NCBI GenBank assembly: GCA_003290165.1
Contig: QNQO01007629.1
Location: 1-64,000, forward strand
Length of the DNA stretch: 64,000 bases
Reading direction: 5' to 3'
Source of the DNA: Berberis thunbergii
Taxonomy: Eukaryota; Streptophyta; Magnoliopsida; Ranunculales; Berberidaceae
In this document: in pieces, positions 1 through 9,857 of the stretch
How positions within the stretch are numbered: position 1 is the first letter of the stretch
Layout: each line of letters opens with the position of its first letter
Notes under the pieces: generated by a model
The model's input: only the letters and a program-made list of their open reading frames with translations
Databases searched by the model: none
Told to the model about the DNA's origin: nothing
Program-made: the position numbers and the translations under genes

Positions 1-733
1 TAGTAATTAGTATACACATGAGTGCAGGAGATAATTGACCGCACACTCATGTTACCTTTGAGTTGTGGTTTTTTTTCCGGGTAGTTGTTTCAAATTGCAA
101 AATGTAATGCATGGGAAACTAATGCATATTGCAAAATGCATCATTTTACGTTGTTCCAAGTGAAGACAAATATGAAGGCGGTGGTGAATATAACAATGCC
201 TTTGAAGTGGCATTGTTAATATTGTCGTGTATTCTATATAAGTTATATGTTGATATAATGTCCCAAGAGAATGTGAAACTCAGGGGATCAAGATGTACCC
301 AAGTTATCCCTAACCAAAATGCAAATTTTAATATCTCTCAGGATTCAAATAGATCAACACTTAAATTATGAAATATTCTTCTGTTTCACTTTTCCAAATG
401 ATCCATAAAGTAGCAATTGGGACAGGGTCTCATATCCAAACTCCTTTTTGACAGAACGAGCTGTTTGCCCAATGGTTTATAGGTTCTTATTTCCTTGATC
501 AGAGTGTATAAAGTCAGCCACTGTTTCTTGTTGATTGTTTGAGGTGGAGAAAATGGTATTGAATCTCTGCCTGAGTGGACCCCTGACCACGAGTCAATCA
601 TAAATTTGTTCTGGTCCCTTTTCCTATCACTGTACATGTATGCTTCTGAAGCAATTATTTGGTAGCCACGGTGCCTCTCCAAAGAGCACATCTATACGGC
701 AATGCTATCCGATTTGTGTACCAATCATATAGT
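1..733. other. Intergenic, nothing recognised
   Basis: This AT-rich stretch has only short open frames on either strand, and none resembles a family I know. A 101-codon minus-strand frame (386-691) lies just 3' of the LINE fragment at 734-943. It could be the degenerate tail of that LINE, but I see no motif to support this. Confidence 0.4.
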
Positions 734-960
734 TCAATACCATATTTGATTGGTTATGATAGAACTCCATAGATAGGGTTGTTTCATTCCATAGTGCCCC
801 AGCCATTTAGAGAGGAGGGCCTTGTAATACAACTTCCGATTCCTGATCCCCAACCCTCCCTTTCTTTTTGGTTTACGAGGTTTATCCCATTTGGCCAAAT
901 GAAACTTCTTGTGATTAGTTGAGGTCCCTTGAGAAAGTCTCAAAATAATTTCTAGCTCTA
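700..960 (-). pseudogene. LINE (L1-type) ORF2 fragment, post-RT region
   Basis: The minus-strand frame 734-943 reads KWDKPRKPKRKGGLGIRN, then KALLSKWLGHYGM and LWSSII. This is the conserved stretch between the reverse transcriptase and the C-terminal zinc region of plant L1-type LINEs (consensus W..vc.PK..GGLGiRn...N.ALL.KWlwr). Only about 70 codons remain, with no reverse transcriptase or endonuclease nearby, so this is a decayed fragment. A second LINE piece in the opposite orientation starts about 250 bp downstream. Confidence 0.75.
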
Positions 961-1194
961 TGGCTATATGATGTAATTGGGTCCCTATAGCAATATGAGT
1001 ATTTCAGCAATATTAGTTCTAGTATTATTGTAATAGGACATTGATTTCCAATTAGGTTTAGGGTTTGTTTATTGTCATAGAAGTTAGGTTAATTATAAAA
1101 GGGGCGTAAGTTGTTCGCTGTTAGTGGGTGATTGATGAAAATAATTTTATTTTGTTTAGTTATTGACGAAGAGTTTGGCTAGAAACTTCCTATG

Positions 1195-1805
1195 AAACTG
1201 GAAAGGATTTGATGATTCCATGGCCTTTGATGGAGTATGTGTACCTCAAAAAAGTTAGGGGGCTTTTGTATCAAGTCATACAACAATTCTGGAAATGGAT
1301 TTGGACATATGAGCGGGAATCCAATAGTTTGTGGATACATTTAATCAAATCTTAGTTTGATCATGATGGATGTGGTTGGTGAAGAAGACTGAGAACTCAA
1401 AAGCAATTGTATTCTCTCTTGGATGACTTTACAACGTGCCAAGCATGTGACAACTTAAGTACTATAAGGAAATGTGCCAAACATGTACAAATGTACTACA
1501 AAACATGTTCGAGAAGTAATGGAAATATTGGGTTGGATTTTTGAAAAAGATCAAAATGTCCATAATAATGGCAAAAAAAAACCTGATTTTGGGATGACAT
1601 TTGGATTGCTTAAATGGCTCTAATGGATAGTTTACTTTGGCTCATTTGGGTTGTTTGAAAAATGATGATGTTATGGGTGATTTTTGTTCATAGTTAATGG
1701 AACCAATGTTTTGATTTTGCGTTTTAGGAGGGGTCTCATTCAAAATGAAATGGTTGAAGTCGATTCTCTCATTGTAAGATCAGTTCACATTATTCAACCA
1801 GGTGG
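1195..1805 (+). pseudogene. LINE ORF2 C-terminal fragment (zf-RVT region)
   Basis: Broken plus-strand frames contain KWIWTYERESNSLWIHLI around 1290-1345, equivalent to KWLWRyg.E...LWr.vI of plant LINEs, and LRFRRGLIQNEMVEVDSLI around 1710-1775, equivalent to the fRR.L.dwE.....L motif of the zinc-binding reverse-transcriptase region. The two motifs lie in order and at the expected spacing but are separated by stops and frame changes. There is no catalytic reverse-transcriptase core. Orientation is opposite to the fragment at 734-943, so the two pieces come from separate insertions or an inversion. Confidence 0.6.
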
Positions 1806-1910
1806 GCGAGTATAGACAAAGGTACGTATATGGTGTTCTTCATTCTATGATCACTTTGTGGAAAGCTCGTTCCTAAAGAACTTTTCCCAATTCTTAGTAG
1901 GCTTTGAAAT

Positions 1911-2253
1911 TAGGGTTGAACAAAAAACCGACCAAACCGATTGGTTTGGTTTAAGTTCGGTTTGGTTCGATTTTAAAATTTTTAAAAAGAAGTGGTCGGT
2001 TCAGTTTTCGGTTTCTATGTGCTTTTAACCAACAAAACTGAACCGACCGAATATATAAAAATAATATATATTTTATATAAAAATAATATAATATGTTTAA
2101 ATAGTTGGTCGGTTTGGTTTTAGTCGGTTCAGTTATGGTTTGCATAAATTAGAATCGGTTTAGTTTCGGTTTGAAAATTTTGAAACCGACCAAAGTCGGT
2201 TAAGTTTATGGTTTAGGTGAAAAACCGAATCGTTGGTTTGATTTTCACCCCTA
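1911..2253. mobile_element. hAT-type MITE with perfect 8-bp TSD
   Basis: The left end is TAGGGTTGAACAAAA and the right end is the complement of TAGGGGTGAAAATCAAACC. The duplication tttgaaat flanks the element exactly (1903-1910 and 2254-2261). An 8-bp TSD with TAGGG-type termini is the hAT signature. The interior is built of repeated ACCGAAC/GGTTCGGTT motifs on both arms around an AT-rich centre, with no coding capacity. The same termini and subterminal motif recur in the much larger element at 56,110-58,941, so both belong to one family. Confidence 0.88.
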
Positions 2254-2261
2254 TTTGAAAT

Positions 2262-2566
2262 TACAGACTCTTATATTGATTTAATTACTCAAGCTTTAGG
2301 ACTTTGTAGAAGTAACAAATCTCTTACAAGTTATATATGAAACAAATCTTAATCAATGTTTTGCACAATCACCGAATAAAAATATGCAAGAAAATAGACA
2401 ACAGATAATATAATGGATGTATTGTTGCACAATGGTGTACTAGTGTCTAAAACATGATTAATTCCTTTGTCTAAAACTAGATAGCTTCCTTTTAAAAGAG
2501 CTGAGACTTTTTGTCAACAATCCGACTTTGATTATAACTCTGTTTGAGCCTTGAGGTTGTATCTTT
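2262..2566. other. Spacer, nothing recognised
   Basis: AT-rich DNA between the hAT MITE and the next small element. I see no coding, RNA or repeat signal. Confidence 0.4.
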
Positions 2567-2569
2567 TAA

Positions 2570-2847
2570 GGGTGTGTTTGGTTTTAAGAAAAATTTGCTA
2601 TGGGAAACTGAAAAAAATGAGAAGGGATTGAAGAGAGTTGGAAAAAATTCTCCACTTTGAGGTTGAAGATGGCCATGTATATTGGAAAATATATTTTTAG
2701 CTCCACCTAAGATCATTTTCTAAAAAACCATGAGGCTAGACTTCACACAAAATTCTATGTTTTTCAGTGTCTTTTCCTCTGTTTTCCTCTCCTTTTTCTC
2801 TTATGGAAAATTTCTTGGGAAAACTTTTGTATGTACCAAACACGCCC
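2570..2847. mobile_element. Tourist-like (PIF/Harbinger) MITE
   Basis: The termini are GGGTGTGTTTGGTT at the left and ACCAAACACGCCC at the right, an inverted repeat of the GGG-TGTTTGG type used by plant PIF/Harbinger MITEs. The flanking trinucleotides are taa (2567-2569) and tta (2848-2850), which fit the family's TWA target preference but are not identical. The interior is AT-rich with no ORF. The arms share further AAAATTT-rich complementarity, so the element could fold back on itself. Confidence 0.7.
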
Positions 2848-3080
2848 TTAGTGTTATGAAAACAGAACAACTCTCATCAGTTGATACACATTCATCTGTG
2901 TTAAGGTGACATGGGTCGACCACCAACCACTTTTTTTTCGAGTAAAAATTGATTTTTTTCTTGTTAATTTTGAAAACAAAATTTCTTGGTCCACTGAATG
3001 TAAAAAGACATCCCAACACCCTTTATATTTTTTGAACAAAAATATCAAACAAAATGATCAATAACATCTGGGGTTCTGAA

Positions 3081-3479
3081 TCTATGGCAATTAAAACCGG
3101 ATAAAAGAACCCATAACGATCCAAGACACGGTTTATAGGTTATAACGTGAAATAACGTAATTTTTAAAAATATATTTTTTATACACTGTTAAGTATTAAA
3201 TGTATTATAGAGTAAAAAAAGTAAAACCATATTCATACATTAAATTCAAAATATCAAACATTAATAAAATAAACATCTTCCCTTCGTATTAGAGTGAGAT
3301 CGTAACAGAGAGTGAATTGATTCTGTCTTTTTCCTTTCTTCTGTTCTCATTCTCTGTCGACCAACAAGTCTTATTCTCGAAGCAACGGGCGAGCTCTAGT
3401 CCTTCTTCTTTTCCTCTGAGTCTAGGGTTATGGTTCAATTGAGAATAAATGGGTGAATATATATTTTTTATTATCATCG

Positions 3480-3523
<44 letters not shown>

Positions 3524-3709
3524 GCCCATTCCCGAGATTTTCGGGGAAAAAAGTTAAAATGACATTATTGAAAAAATAATGGTATCTCATTAATGGTTGT
3601 ATAACGGTGTTATATCGGGCCATGATACCAAAACGTGATAATGTCAAAACGTAACATCTCACCCCGGTTGAACGTTATATTGGCGTTATAGCGTATTTTA
3701 ACTACACAG
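3081..3709. mobile_element. Degenerate TIR element rich in TAACG motifs
   Basis: The left arm has repeated ATAACG/GTTATAACG motifs (3108-3160) and the right arm has the inverse kind (ATAACGGTGTTATATCGG, CGTTATAGCG at 3601-3695). The ends align as a weak inverted repeat (TCTATGGCAATTAAAACCG against CTGTGTAGTTAAAATACG). Flanks gttctgaa (3073-3080) and attctgat (3710-3717) agree at 6 of 8 positions, so a decayed 8-bp hAT-type duplication is possible. A CAT-repeat-tailed LINE end (3477-3544) is inserted in the middle. The class call is tentative. Confidence 0.4.
3477..3544 (-). repeat. RTE LINE 3' terminus with (CAT)n tail
   Basis: About 14 CAT units are followed by AAAGCCCATTCCCGAGATTT, exactly the sequence found at the 3' end of the RTE LINE at 9,858-11,100. 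On the minus strand this is the RTE 3' end with its TGATGA-type tail. Only the last ~30 bp of the element plus tail is present, so this is an extremely 5'-truncated copy. The run also produces a spurious poly-methionine reading frame on the minus strand. Confidence 0.75.
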
Positions 3710-3858
3710 ATTCTGATTAAAACAATGGTTTGTGGTTCCAAGCTAAAGCGCACGCTATACCAATCTTATTTGTGCATAAAAACATGTCACACATCTCAAA
3801 AACCTCTTTAGGCACATAAAACTTGTGCGACAAACATGATTCTATCTACCTTTCTTTC

Positions 3859-3892
3859 TTTATTTGTTTATTTATTTATTTATTTATTTATT
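3859..3892. repeat. (TTTA)n microsatellite
   Basis: About eight uninterrupted TTTA units, preceded by a CTTT-rich run. Confidence 0.9.
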
Positions 3893-3894
3893 TT

Positions 3895-4536
3895 ATGCTC
3901 ATAAAATAGAATTAGACTTGACTATGTATGATGAGTCAAATTCCTTGGCGAATCTCATATTCTCTGTCTTATACCTTTTATTTTATTTTTATTTTTTTTA
4001 TCAAACATAAAACAAAAATGGGTGTTAGTTTTGGTGATCCAGAGTGGAACCAACTCATGTTGAGATTGAGGGATCTGAGGTGGGTTGGGGTGGGGTGTTC
4101 CTGTAAATATTTCATTACAATGGAGTGGAAATATATGAGTTCGTAATGTATTTGTTGCTTTCTTACTTTAGGACAGCTTGCTTCACTTTCTAATGATTCA
4201 TCCCAACAGATATCAACTACCCTCAGGACATGGCTCCATACCATATATAGAGGCATTATTAAAACCTGACCTTTAGGTATAACATAGTAGATTTGGAGCT
4301 AGATAACTGTCCACCTGAAGAGAAATACTTAAAAGTTGAATGAGTGCTAACTAGAGTTACAGCTTTTTGCAAAGAATGTTTTGTACGTATTCTTGCTTGT
4401 TCGACCCATCATCCCTGTCACTTTTGGTTGCAAACTTTTATCTAAAACCATTCATGGTGTAATTGACTGAATCTGCTTGAATTAAAGCCAACCTAATCAT
4501 TCATTTCTTATTCTGACCAATTTCTGGCGCATGCAG
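3895..4536. other. Region upstream of B3 pseudogene
   Basis: Short frames only. It may hold decayed introns or exons of the B3 gene whose last exon starts at 4537, but no further B3 residues are recognisable. Confidence 0.3.
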
Positions 4537-4795
4537 GGTTTTCCTATACCTTTTGTAGAAACTTATCTACCCAAGGTACACAAGAAAATGGTTCTGCTAG
4601 ATCCAAGTGGATTTGAATGTCCTGCAACCTTTTCCTGGGCAGGAAGTGTACTGGCGTGACTGCTGTTGGGGTGCCTTCATATACAGAAATGATCTGATAG
4701 TTGGCGATGTCTGCATCTTTGAACTTATCGAGCCAGAGAAATTTAATGTCCGTATTTTCAGGAAGCTGAGACCTCTTCTGCTGACGAATGAGTGA
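4537..4795 (+). pseudogene. B3-domain protein, last exon, frameshifted
   Basis: After an acceptor-like atgcag, the frame reads FPIPFVETYLPKVHKKMVLLD (quoted here only to its 21st residue's predecessor as a match to the start of a B3 DNA-binding domain of REM type) and continues to about 4640. It then jumps frame to VYWRDCCWGAFIYRNDLIVG followed by DVCIFELIEP and RIFRK, ending at a stop at 4793-4795. GDVCIFELI and the GW..F...N.L spacing are the hallmark of the second half of B3 domains. Plant B3/REM proteins bind DNA and act as transcription factors. One frameshift around 4620-4650 splits an otherwise complete domain, and no upstream exons are seen, so this is a pseudogene or an exon fragment. 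Confidence 0.72.
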
Positions 4796-6048
4796 TTGCT
4801 GCCTTTTTATCAATGGTAAGCTGACATGAACTCTCAATGTACTGACCTATTGCTGTTTACACAGGCTAAGATCAAACTTGACTCTGAGAGATTATATGTT
4901 GTCTGTGAAATAATTATCTTTCTGATCTTGAGAGCTCCGTGTTTCAGATAAGGAAGTGTCAACAAATGGATCAGGTGGGGCTTGAGCATGAAATTTCATT
5001 TGCCGTTGTAAGTTCAGTCTTGTAGGTCTAGTCTAAGTTTGATAGTATGTTATGGTGTCGCAACAAAACTTTTACTGCAAGACATCTATATGTTTTCGTA
5101 CTCTCCTTTTGGGTCTTGTTCTGACAATTGGGAATTTTATTTAATACTAGACTTGTTCAGAATATTCTATAATTTGTTTCTTAGTGCATCCACCTGGTAA
5201 AGTTTTTTAGATGCCTGACTTGAATGCATGAGTAGGTGGTCTTGAAAATTGAGTTGTCAAGGTTATACTTCACCAAACATTAGACCGAGAGGTCTAGAAA
5301 CGGCTGTCTGTTTTTTTACCTTGAAAGACAAATTCATTTATGCAGTTGTCTCTCGATGGGCTGTATCATTGTGTAGACAGTATATCAACACTGTATGATA
5401 GTGCCCACTTTGCTGATTACTCTGTCAAGGCAAATGTTTTTGAGGTTTTGGTCATACTTCACAATTGATGCTAGGCAGATAAATGGGCAAGCATCTTTTT
5501 TAGATGTTAATTTGTTCATATTTGTATTCGAGTCAGCTAATAGGCCATGGAACATGATTAAATTGGCATGGTTCTTCCCTCACTGTGGTTTGCAATCGGT
5601 TGGATATAACCAAAATCCAATGGTGCGCAGTCTGTTTAATTTCAAATAAATTTTAGCTTCTTATATTATTCTGGTTTTGATTAGGGGAAAAGAGGTGTTG
5701 GTATTTTGATCTCCAAGTTTTGTGAGATTATGGTGAACGTTCTCACAACAAGGAACTCGTAATTCTATTCCATGTAGACAATGATGAAAGTGCGTCCAAT
5801 GTATGCCATAAAGTGTGTCCACCGACTTGCCCTTTACCAAAACATAAAATTTTGATTCTCCATCTTTTAATTTATTGGTTTCAACTTTCAACTCCATTGC
5901 TACCACAACTAGTATTACATTGCGATAGATTTGTGGCGTATGAAATCACAAGTCTAGGGTTCGAATAGTGTTGGCGACATTCAGAGTGGGAGGGGTTAAT
6001 GGATAAAAAAAACCCACTTCATCAACACGAGTATTATGATGACAACAG
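4796..6048. other. Intergenic, nothing recognised
   Basis: Only short frames without motifs, such as 5395-5649 on plus and 5661-5906 on minus. The first part may be decayed 3' sequence of the B3 gene. I see no repeat structure or RNA. Confidence 0.35.
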
Positions 6049-6056
6049 CAGTAGAC

Positions 6057-6209
6057 TTCTATTGAGCACTACTACAGTGCCTGGTGGTGTGCTGGTGGCT
6101 ACCAGGCATCATCCATTTGCCTCAACATATAAAATAATGCATATCTCGAGGCAAATGAAAGGTGCCTGATAGTCACCAGGCACACCACCAGTGCACTTAA
6201 GAATTTCCC
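6057..6209. mobile_element. Foldback MITE with 8-bp TSD (MULE-like)
   Basis: The left arm (about 6065-6126: CAGTGCCTGGTGGTGTGC onward) and the right arm (about 6146-6200) form a long imperfect hairpin with a short loop around 6127-6145. The element ends in GAATTTCCC. The duplication cagtagac lies on both sides (6049-6056 and 6210-6217). The terminus and architecture match the foldback at 9371-9545, although the arm sequences differ. An 8-10 bp TSD plus long variable arms suggests a Mutator-like foldback, but no transposase is present to prove it. Confidence 0.7.
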
Positions 6210-6255
6210 CAGTAGACATGAGTAGTAGCACTCAGCAAACTTGATATGTGCCCAC

Positions 6256-6510
6256 TGGGCTTGAACCCATTTGGTTGGTCCAAATTGCCATGTGTTGGAA
6301 ACCTTTCTACACCAACCCATTAGTGGCGGGCCTAGTTTGACCTGTGTGGCTGGGAATAGCAATTTGGTCCATTGGTTGGTTGCAAATAAAATGGTTGTGA
6401 AGAACGAACTTCCTGAAAACCTTTAAGGGCATAATCGTACAACAAACTCAGTTAGTTCCTATAAATCTCCCTCTTACCCATCTCAAAATCTCCCAAGCCA
6501 AAACCCTAGC
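6256..6510 (+). promoter_or_regulatory. Candidate snoRNA/ribosomal-type promoter: TATA and telo-box
   Basis: TATAAAT lies at 6460-6466, followed at 6501-6508 by AAACCCTA, a telo-box. A TGGGCT site-II-like hexamer sits at 6256-6261. Telo-box and site II elements around a TATA box are typical of plant ribosomal-protein and snoRNA transcription units. The two snoRNA copies lie 0.35 and 0.9 kb downstream on the same strand. The promoter role is inference from these motifs and the context. Confidence 0.45.
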
Positions 6511-6832
6511 CCCCTAATATCCCAAACTCAAACTCAGATATTAGAGATCCCAAATTCGATTCAAAGCTTGGATGAAAGGAAAGGAAAGCAAAAGAAAGAA
6601 AACCAGGAGATGAGATTGGATGTTAATTTCTCACGACGGTCATCTGATGTGATGCTTTGTGTGTCTCGTTGATGCACTAAATATCCATTTTTTTTCTGAT
6701 GGTTTTTCTTGATTGCTTTCTTAAGATTCTCTCTCTCTTTCTCTTATTTATAATTGATTTATCGCTTTCTTATTTTCTTGTTTCATCGGGATTTCTGAAT
6801 ACAAATTTGTTAGGGAAGGTACAGTAACTGAG

Positions 6833-6918
6833 CAAGCAAGTGTAGTGATGAATTGATTATTGTCATCTGATTTACAATGACGATAAAAATCCTCCTACTC
6901 ATTCTGAACGCTTTCTTT
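6833..6918 (+). ncRNA. Box C/D snoRNA, copy 1
   Basis: The boxes occur in canonical order: C GTGATGA (6845-6851), D' CTGA (6867-6870), C' ATGACGA (6877-6883), D CTGA (6904-6907). The 13 nt before box D, CCTCCTACTCATT (6891-6903), are the predicted guide. From memory, their complement AATGAGTAGGAGG occurs in plant 25S rRNA; if so, the D+5 rule points to the A in AATGA. The flanking caagcaag (6833-6840) and ctttcttt (6911-6918) make only a weak terminal stem, with two changes from copy 2. Function would be 2'-O-methylation of rRNA in the nucleolus. Confidence 0.78.
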
Positions 6919-7387
6919 CCTGAATAATAACTTGTTAATTTGTTTTCCGTTTTTTATGGATGATTTTGGTTTTACAAATATTGAGTGATTGATTATGATC
7001 TAGGCAATGTAAGGCACTATGATGATATAAGTTTATGAATTAAAGAGGTCGCAAGATCTATGAATTTCTTTTATTCAAGGCCTTTTCATTCGGAGTGCCT
7101 CCATCATTTGTTTTTTGGTTTAGATTCAATTGGTATCCGTTTTTGTATCTACAAACCCACCTTCTATGGATCAAAGGATGACCATAACCTTGTGCTTTTG
7201 ACTAATCAGATTTTCTGAATTCAGTCAAGTGAACCAACCCATTACATCCCCTACCATGAAATGGGATCTTTCCAGATATACCCGCAAGACTATAGATAAT
7301 GTTAGAGCATCCACAACTATGCTTATTTCAGACGTTTTCTTTTCCTACATATGGTAATCCTCACAAGTCTTAAAACTCTTAAATAAT

Positions 7388-7480
7388 CAAGCAAGTTAGT
7401 GTAGTGATGAATTAGTTATTGTCATCTGATTGTAATGACGATAAAATACCTCCTACTCATTCTGAACGTTTTCTTGCTTG
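7388..7480 (+). ncRNA. Box C/D snoRNA, copy 2
   Basis: This copy has the same order and spacing as copy 1: C GTGATGA (7404-7410), D' CTGA (7426-7429), C' ATGACGA (7435-7441), D CTGA (7462-7465). The guide CCTCCTACTCATT (7449-7461) is identical. The terminal stem is perfect: caagcaag (7388-7395) against cttgcttg (7473-7480). Differences from copy 1 lie in the loops, while the boxes and D guide are unchanged. That pattern indicates selection on an RNA, and copy 2 looks the better-preserved molecule. The copies are about 560 bp apart on the same strand, consistent with a tandemly duplicated, possibly polycistronic snoRNA locus. Confidence 0.82.
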
Positions 7481-7596
7481 CTTTAATACTCCGATTCTTA
7501 TTAGTTTGTTGTCTCTTGTGATTTTAGGGGCAACAAGTTTTGATTATTTTTGTCATGTGTTAAGTAGTGCTTTCCATCAAATAGATGTGCCAATAT

Positions 7597-8325
7597 ACCA
7601 ATCTCCAATGGTAAACACTTAAAATGGGGATCGGCCATTCTTCATTTTTAACCGAAAAGCTAAATTTAACCACTATCTTAATTTTTTTTATTATTTAAAT
7701 ATATGTTTAACTTTACGTCTTTTTGTTTTAATTTATGGTTTTGTTTTTAATTTGAGAAATTAAAGAAAAATTTAGGAAAAGTTGGAAGTGAAGTTAACAT
7801 TTAGGGATCTCTTAGAGATGCTATATCATAAATAATATTAAAATATTTCAATTATTTATTTTTTCAAATTAAAAATAAAACAAAATTTAACCAAAAAGAA
7901 ACTAGATATATTTAAATACTGATTAAAAAGTTAAAATAAGAGATGCGGTTGGAGTGATAAAAAAAATAGGGGTATTTTAGAGATCTATTAGAGATGCTTT
8001 AACATCACCTAAATTTGAAATAACATTAAAATATTTTAATACTTTAACATTTTAAATAAAAAATTAAAAGAAACATTCAATATTTCAATTTTTTAATTTT
8101 TCAAATTAAAAAGAAAATAAAAAATCTAAATAAAATTGAAAGATATATTTATATAATGATAAAAAAAAAACTTAAAATAGGGGAGTAAAAAAAATAGAGG
8201 ATTTTTAAATTTAGCTTTAGGTTAAAATGCGAAAATATGGGATTCTTAAATTTAATTTTTGGTTGAAATAATGGATAATTTATCCTCCATTTTAACTTTT
8301 ACTGTTGGAAATGCTCTTTGAAAAC
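7597..8325. mobile_element. AT-rich MITE with ATTTTAAC/GTTAAAAT ends
   Basis: The left end (CTCCAATGGTAAACACTTAA, then a TTAAAATGGGGATCGG stretch) is mirrored at the right by CATTTTAACTTTTACTGTTG followed by GAAATGCTCT. The GAGCATTTCCAACAGTAAAA type of terminus is common in plant MITEs. The interior is very AT-rich with repeated TTTAATTTTTCAAATTAAAA and AGAGATGCT motifs, which may mark further nested copies at 7800-7990. No clear TSD. Confidence 0.5.
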
Positions 8326-8387
8326 CTATGCAACGAAACCCCAAAAGTTTTCTCTATTTTAACTTACTTCTATCTTCTTTTATATTT

Positions 8388-8785
8388 GGGGCATCCATAC
8401 CCGTAAATTATATTAAACGATTTAGACATTTTTAATTTATCAAATTAAAATAAATTAATAATAGTATTTAAAAATTAATTATAAATGTTAATAATATTTA
8501 AAACTCTCCACTCTTTTAATTTGTCAAATTAAAATTAGGTTGAAATTAATAAAAATATATAATTGATAATAGTTTAATTGAAATTAATAATAGTATAAAT
8601 ATATAAAGTTGAAATTAGTAAAATTATAATCGTATAAATAAAATTAAGTTAATATAGAAAAGTGAAATGTATATTAACATATGACTTGTAGTTCGAGTGA
8701 TGAAAAAAAGAGAGGATTTCTAAATGTAATTTTTGGTTAAAGGGGATGGTTTATCCGCATTTTAACTTTACCATTGAATATTCTC
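8388..8785. mobile_element. Second AT-rich MITE of the same type
   Basis: The left end GGGCATCCATACCCGTAAA and the right end CATTTTAACTTTACCATTGA followed by ATATTCTC resemble the element at 7597-8325. The AT-rich interior has repeated AAATTAATAATAGTA motifs. No ORF and no TSD could be fixed. Confidence 0.4.
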
Positions 8786-8984
8786 TTAGTTGTATTGTTT
8801 AATGTTTTTATTAGACTGACCAAAGTAGCAAAAACCTCAAGGCCTTGCATGGTTCACTGTGTGATCACCTCCATCTCCACATACGGCATGGCTTTCATTT
8901 GACAACAATAAAAATGACTTTATGTGACCAAACAAAAAGGATAGTATATTAGTATGTCTTGGTTCTTAAGGAACAAAAAATGGT

Positions 8985-9242
8985 TGTCCCTTGTGATCAA
9001 ATAGGCAACTAAAAGTTAAAATGTGGATCAATCATCCCTCGTTTTAAACAACAATTAAATTTAGGGATTCTCTATTTTTCATCATTCCAATCTCATGTTC
9101 TATTTTAACTTTTTCATTAGTATTTAAATATATAATTAACATTTTTTACGATCGTTTATTCTTTAGGATTTGGGAAGTTAACCTCATAACAAAAATTAGC
9201 TTTTTGGCTATTTTAGGAAATTCCTTGGAAATGTTCTTCAGA
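8985..9242. mobile_element. Third AT-rich MITE-like copy
   Basis: AAAGTTAAAATGTGGATCAA (9013 onward), a central ATTTAGGGATTCTC block and a right end TTCCTTGGAAATGTTCTTC match the termini of the two preceding elements. Probably a partial or diverged copy; the boundaries are approximate. Confidence 0.35.
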
Positions 9243-9370
9243 TAACAAATTTTAAGGTTTTATACAAGGAGCACATAGTATTTGTACACTTGGAGCATCC
9301 AAGATAACATATTTTAGGGTTTTACATAAGGATTTTTACTATCTGGCTTGGTCACATCAATTCTTTTTAG

Positions 9371-9545
9371 AGTAAGGCTACATGGCGAGGACATGAGCGA
9401 GGGAAGTGAGGTGGATGGAGGGGAACCATTCACCCCCTCGAGATGCATGCATTGACTTTTTTTACACGCATCTCGAGGGAGATGAATGGTTCCCCTCCCT
9501 CCACTTCACTCCCCTCGCTCATTTCCTCGACATTTAGAATTTCCC
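9371..9545. mobile_element. Foldback MITE with 10-bp TSD
   Basis: The direct repeat ttctttttag (9361-9370 and 9546-9555) exactly brackets a hairpin. The left arm runs from about 9384 to 9444 (GAGGACATGAGCGAGGGAAG onward) and the right arm is its near complement (about 9467-9531), with a ~22-bp loop. The right end TTTAGAATTTCCC matches that of 6057-6209. A 9-10 bp duplication points to a Mutator-like mechanism. No coding capacity. Confidence 0.82.
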
Positions 9546-9555
9546 TTCTTTTTAG

Positions 9556-9857
9556 GAGTTGCTATCGATATTTTGTGGTGTTTTGACTTTGTTGCACTAA
9601 CTTAAAATATGTAACACCAACTTACCATATTTTATTAATAAAAATTATTAGATGGTTAAATTTTGTCGTTTATTAGCATTAATTTGTTACTGAAGAAAAA
9701 ACAAAAGTAAATATTATTTTGATAAAACTAAACTTCAGACGAATTATTAACTTTCAAATTTGCGAACAAACATCAAAGGCACACTAACCATTGTCAATTC
9801 TACAATAAATAGCAAACATTATACTAAGTTGTGTAAAAAATCTCGTAAAATCACCCT
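9556..9857. other. Spacer, nothing recognised
   Basis: AT-rich DNA with no motif, leading into the CAT tail of the RTE LINE. Confidence 0.4.

Noticed and set aside
3289..3522. Minus-strand frame starting with 14 methionines
   Set aside because: Pure translation of the CAT microsatellite; no protein family.
6065..6080. CACTACTACAG at the foldback start read as a CACTA terminus
   Set aside because: No matching inverted CACTA end; the 8-bp direct repeats fit a foldback/MULE-like element instead.
7019..7070. Third snoRNA from an ATGATGA C-box-like motif
   Set aside because: No D box CTGA or terminal stem at a suitable distance.
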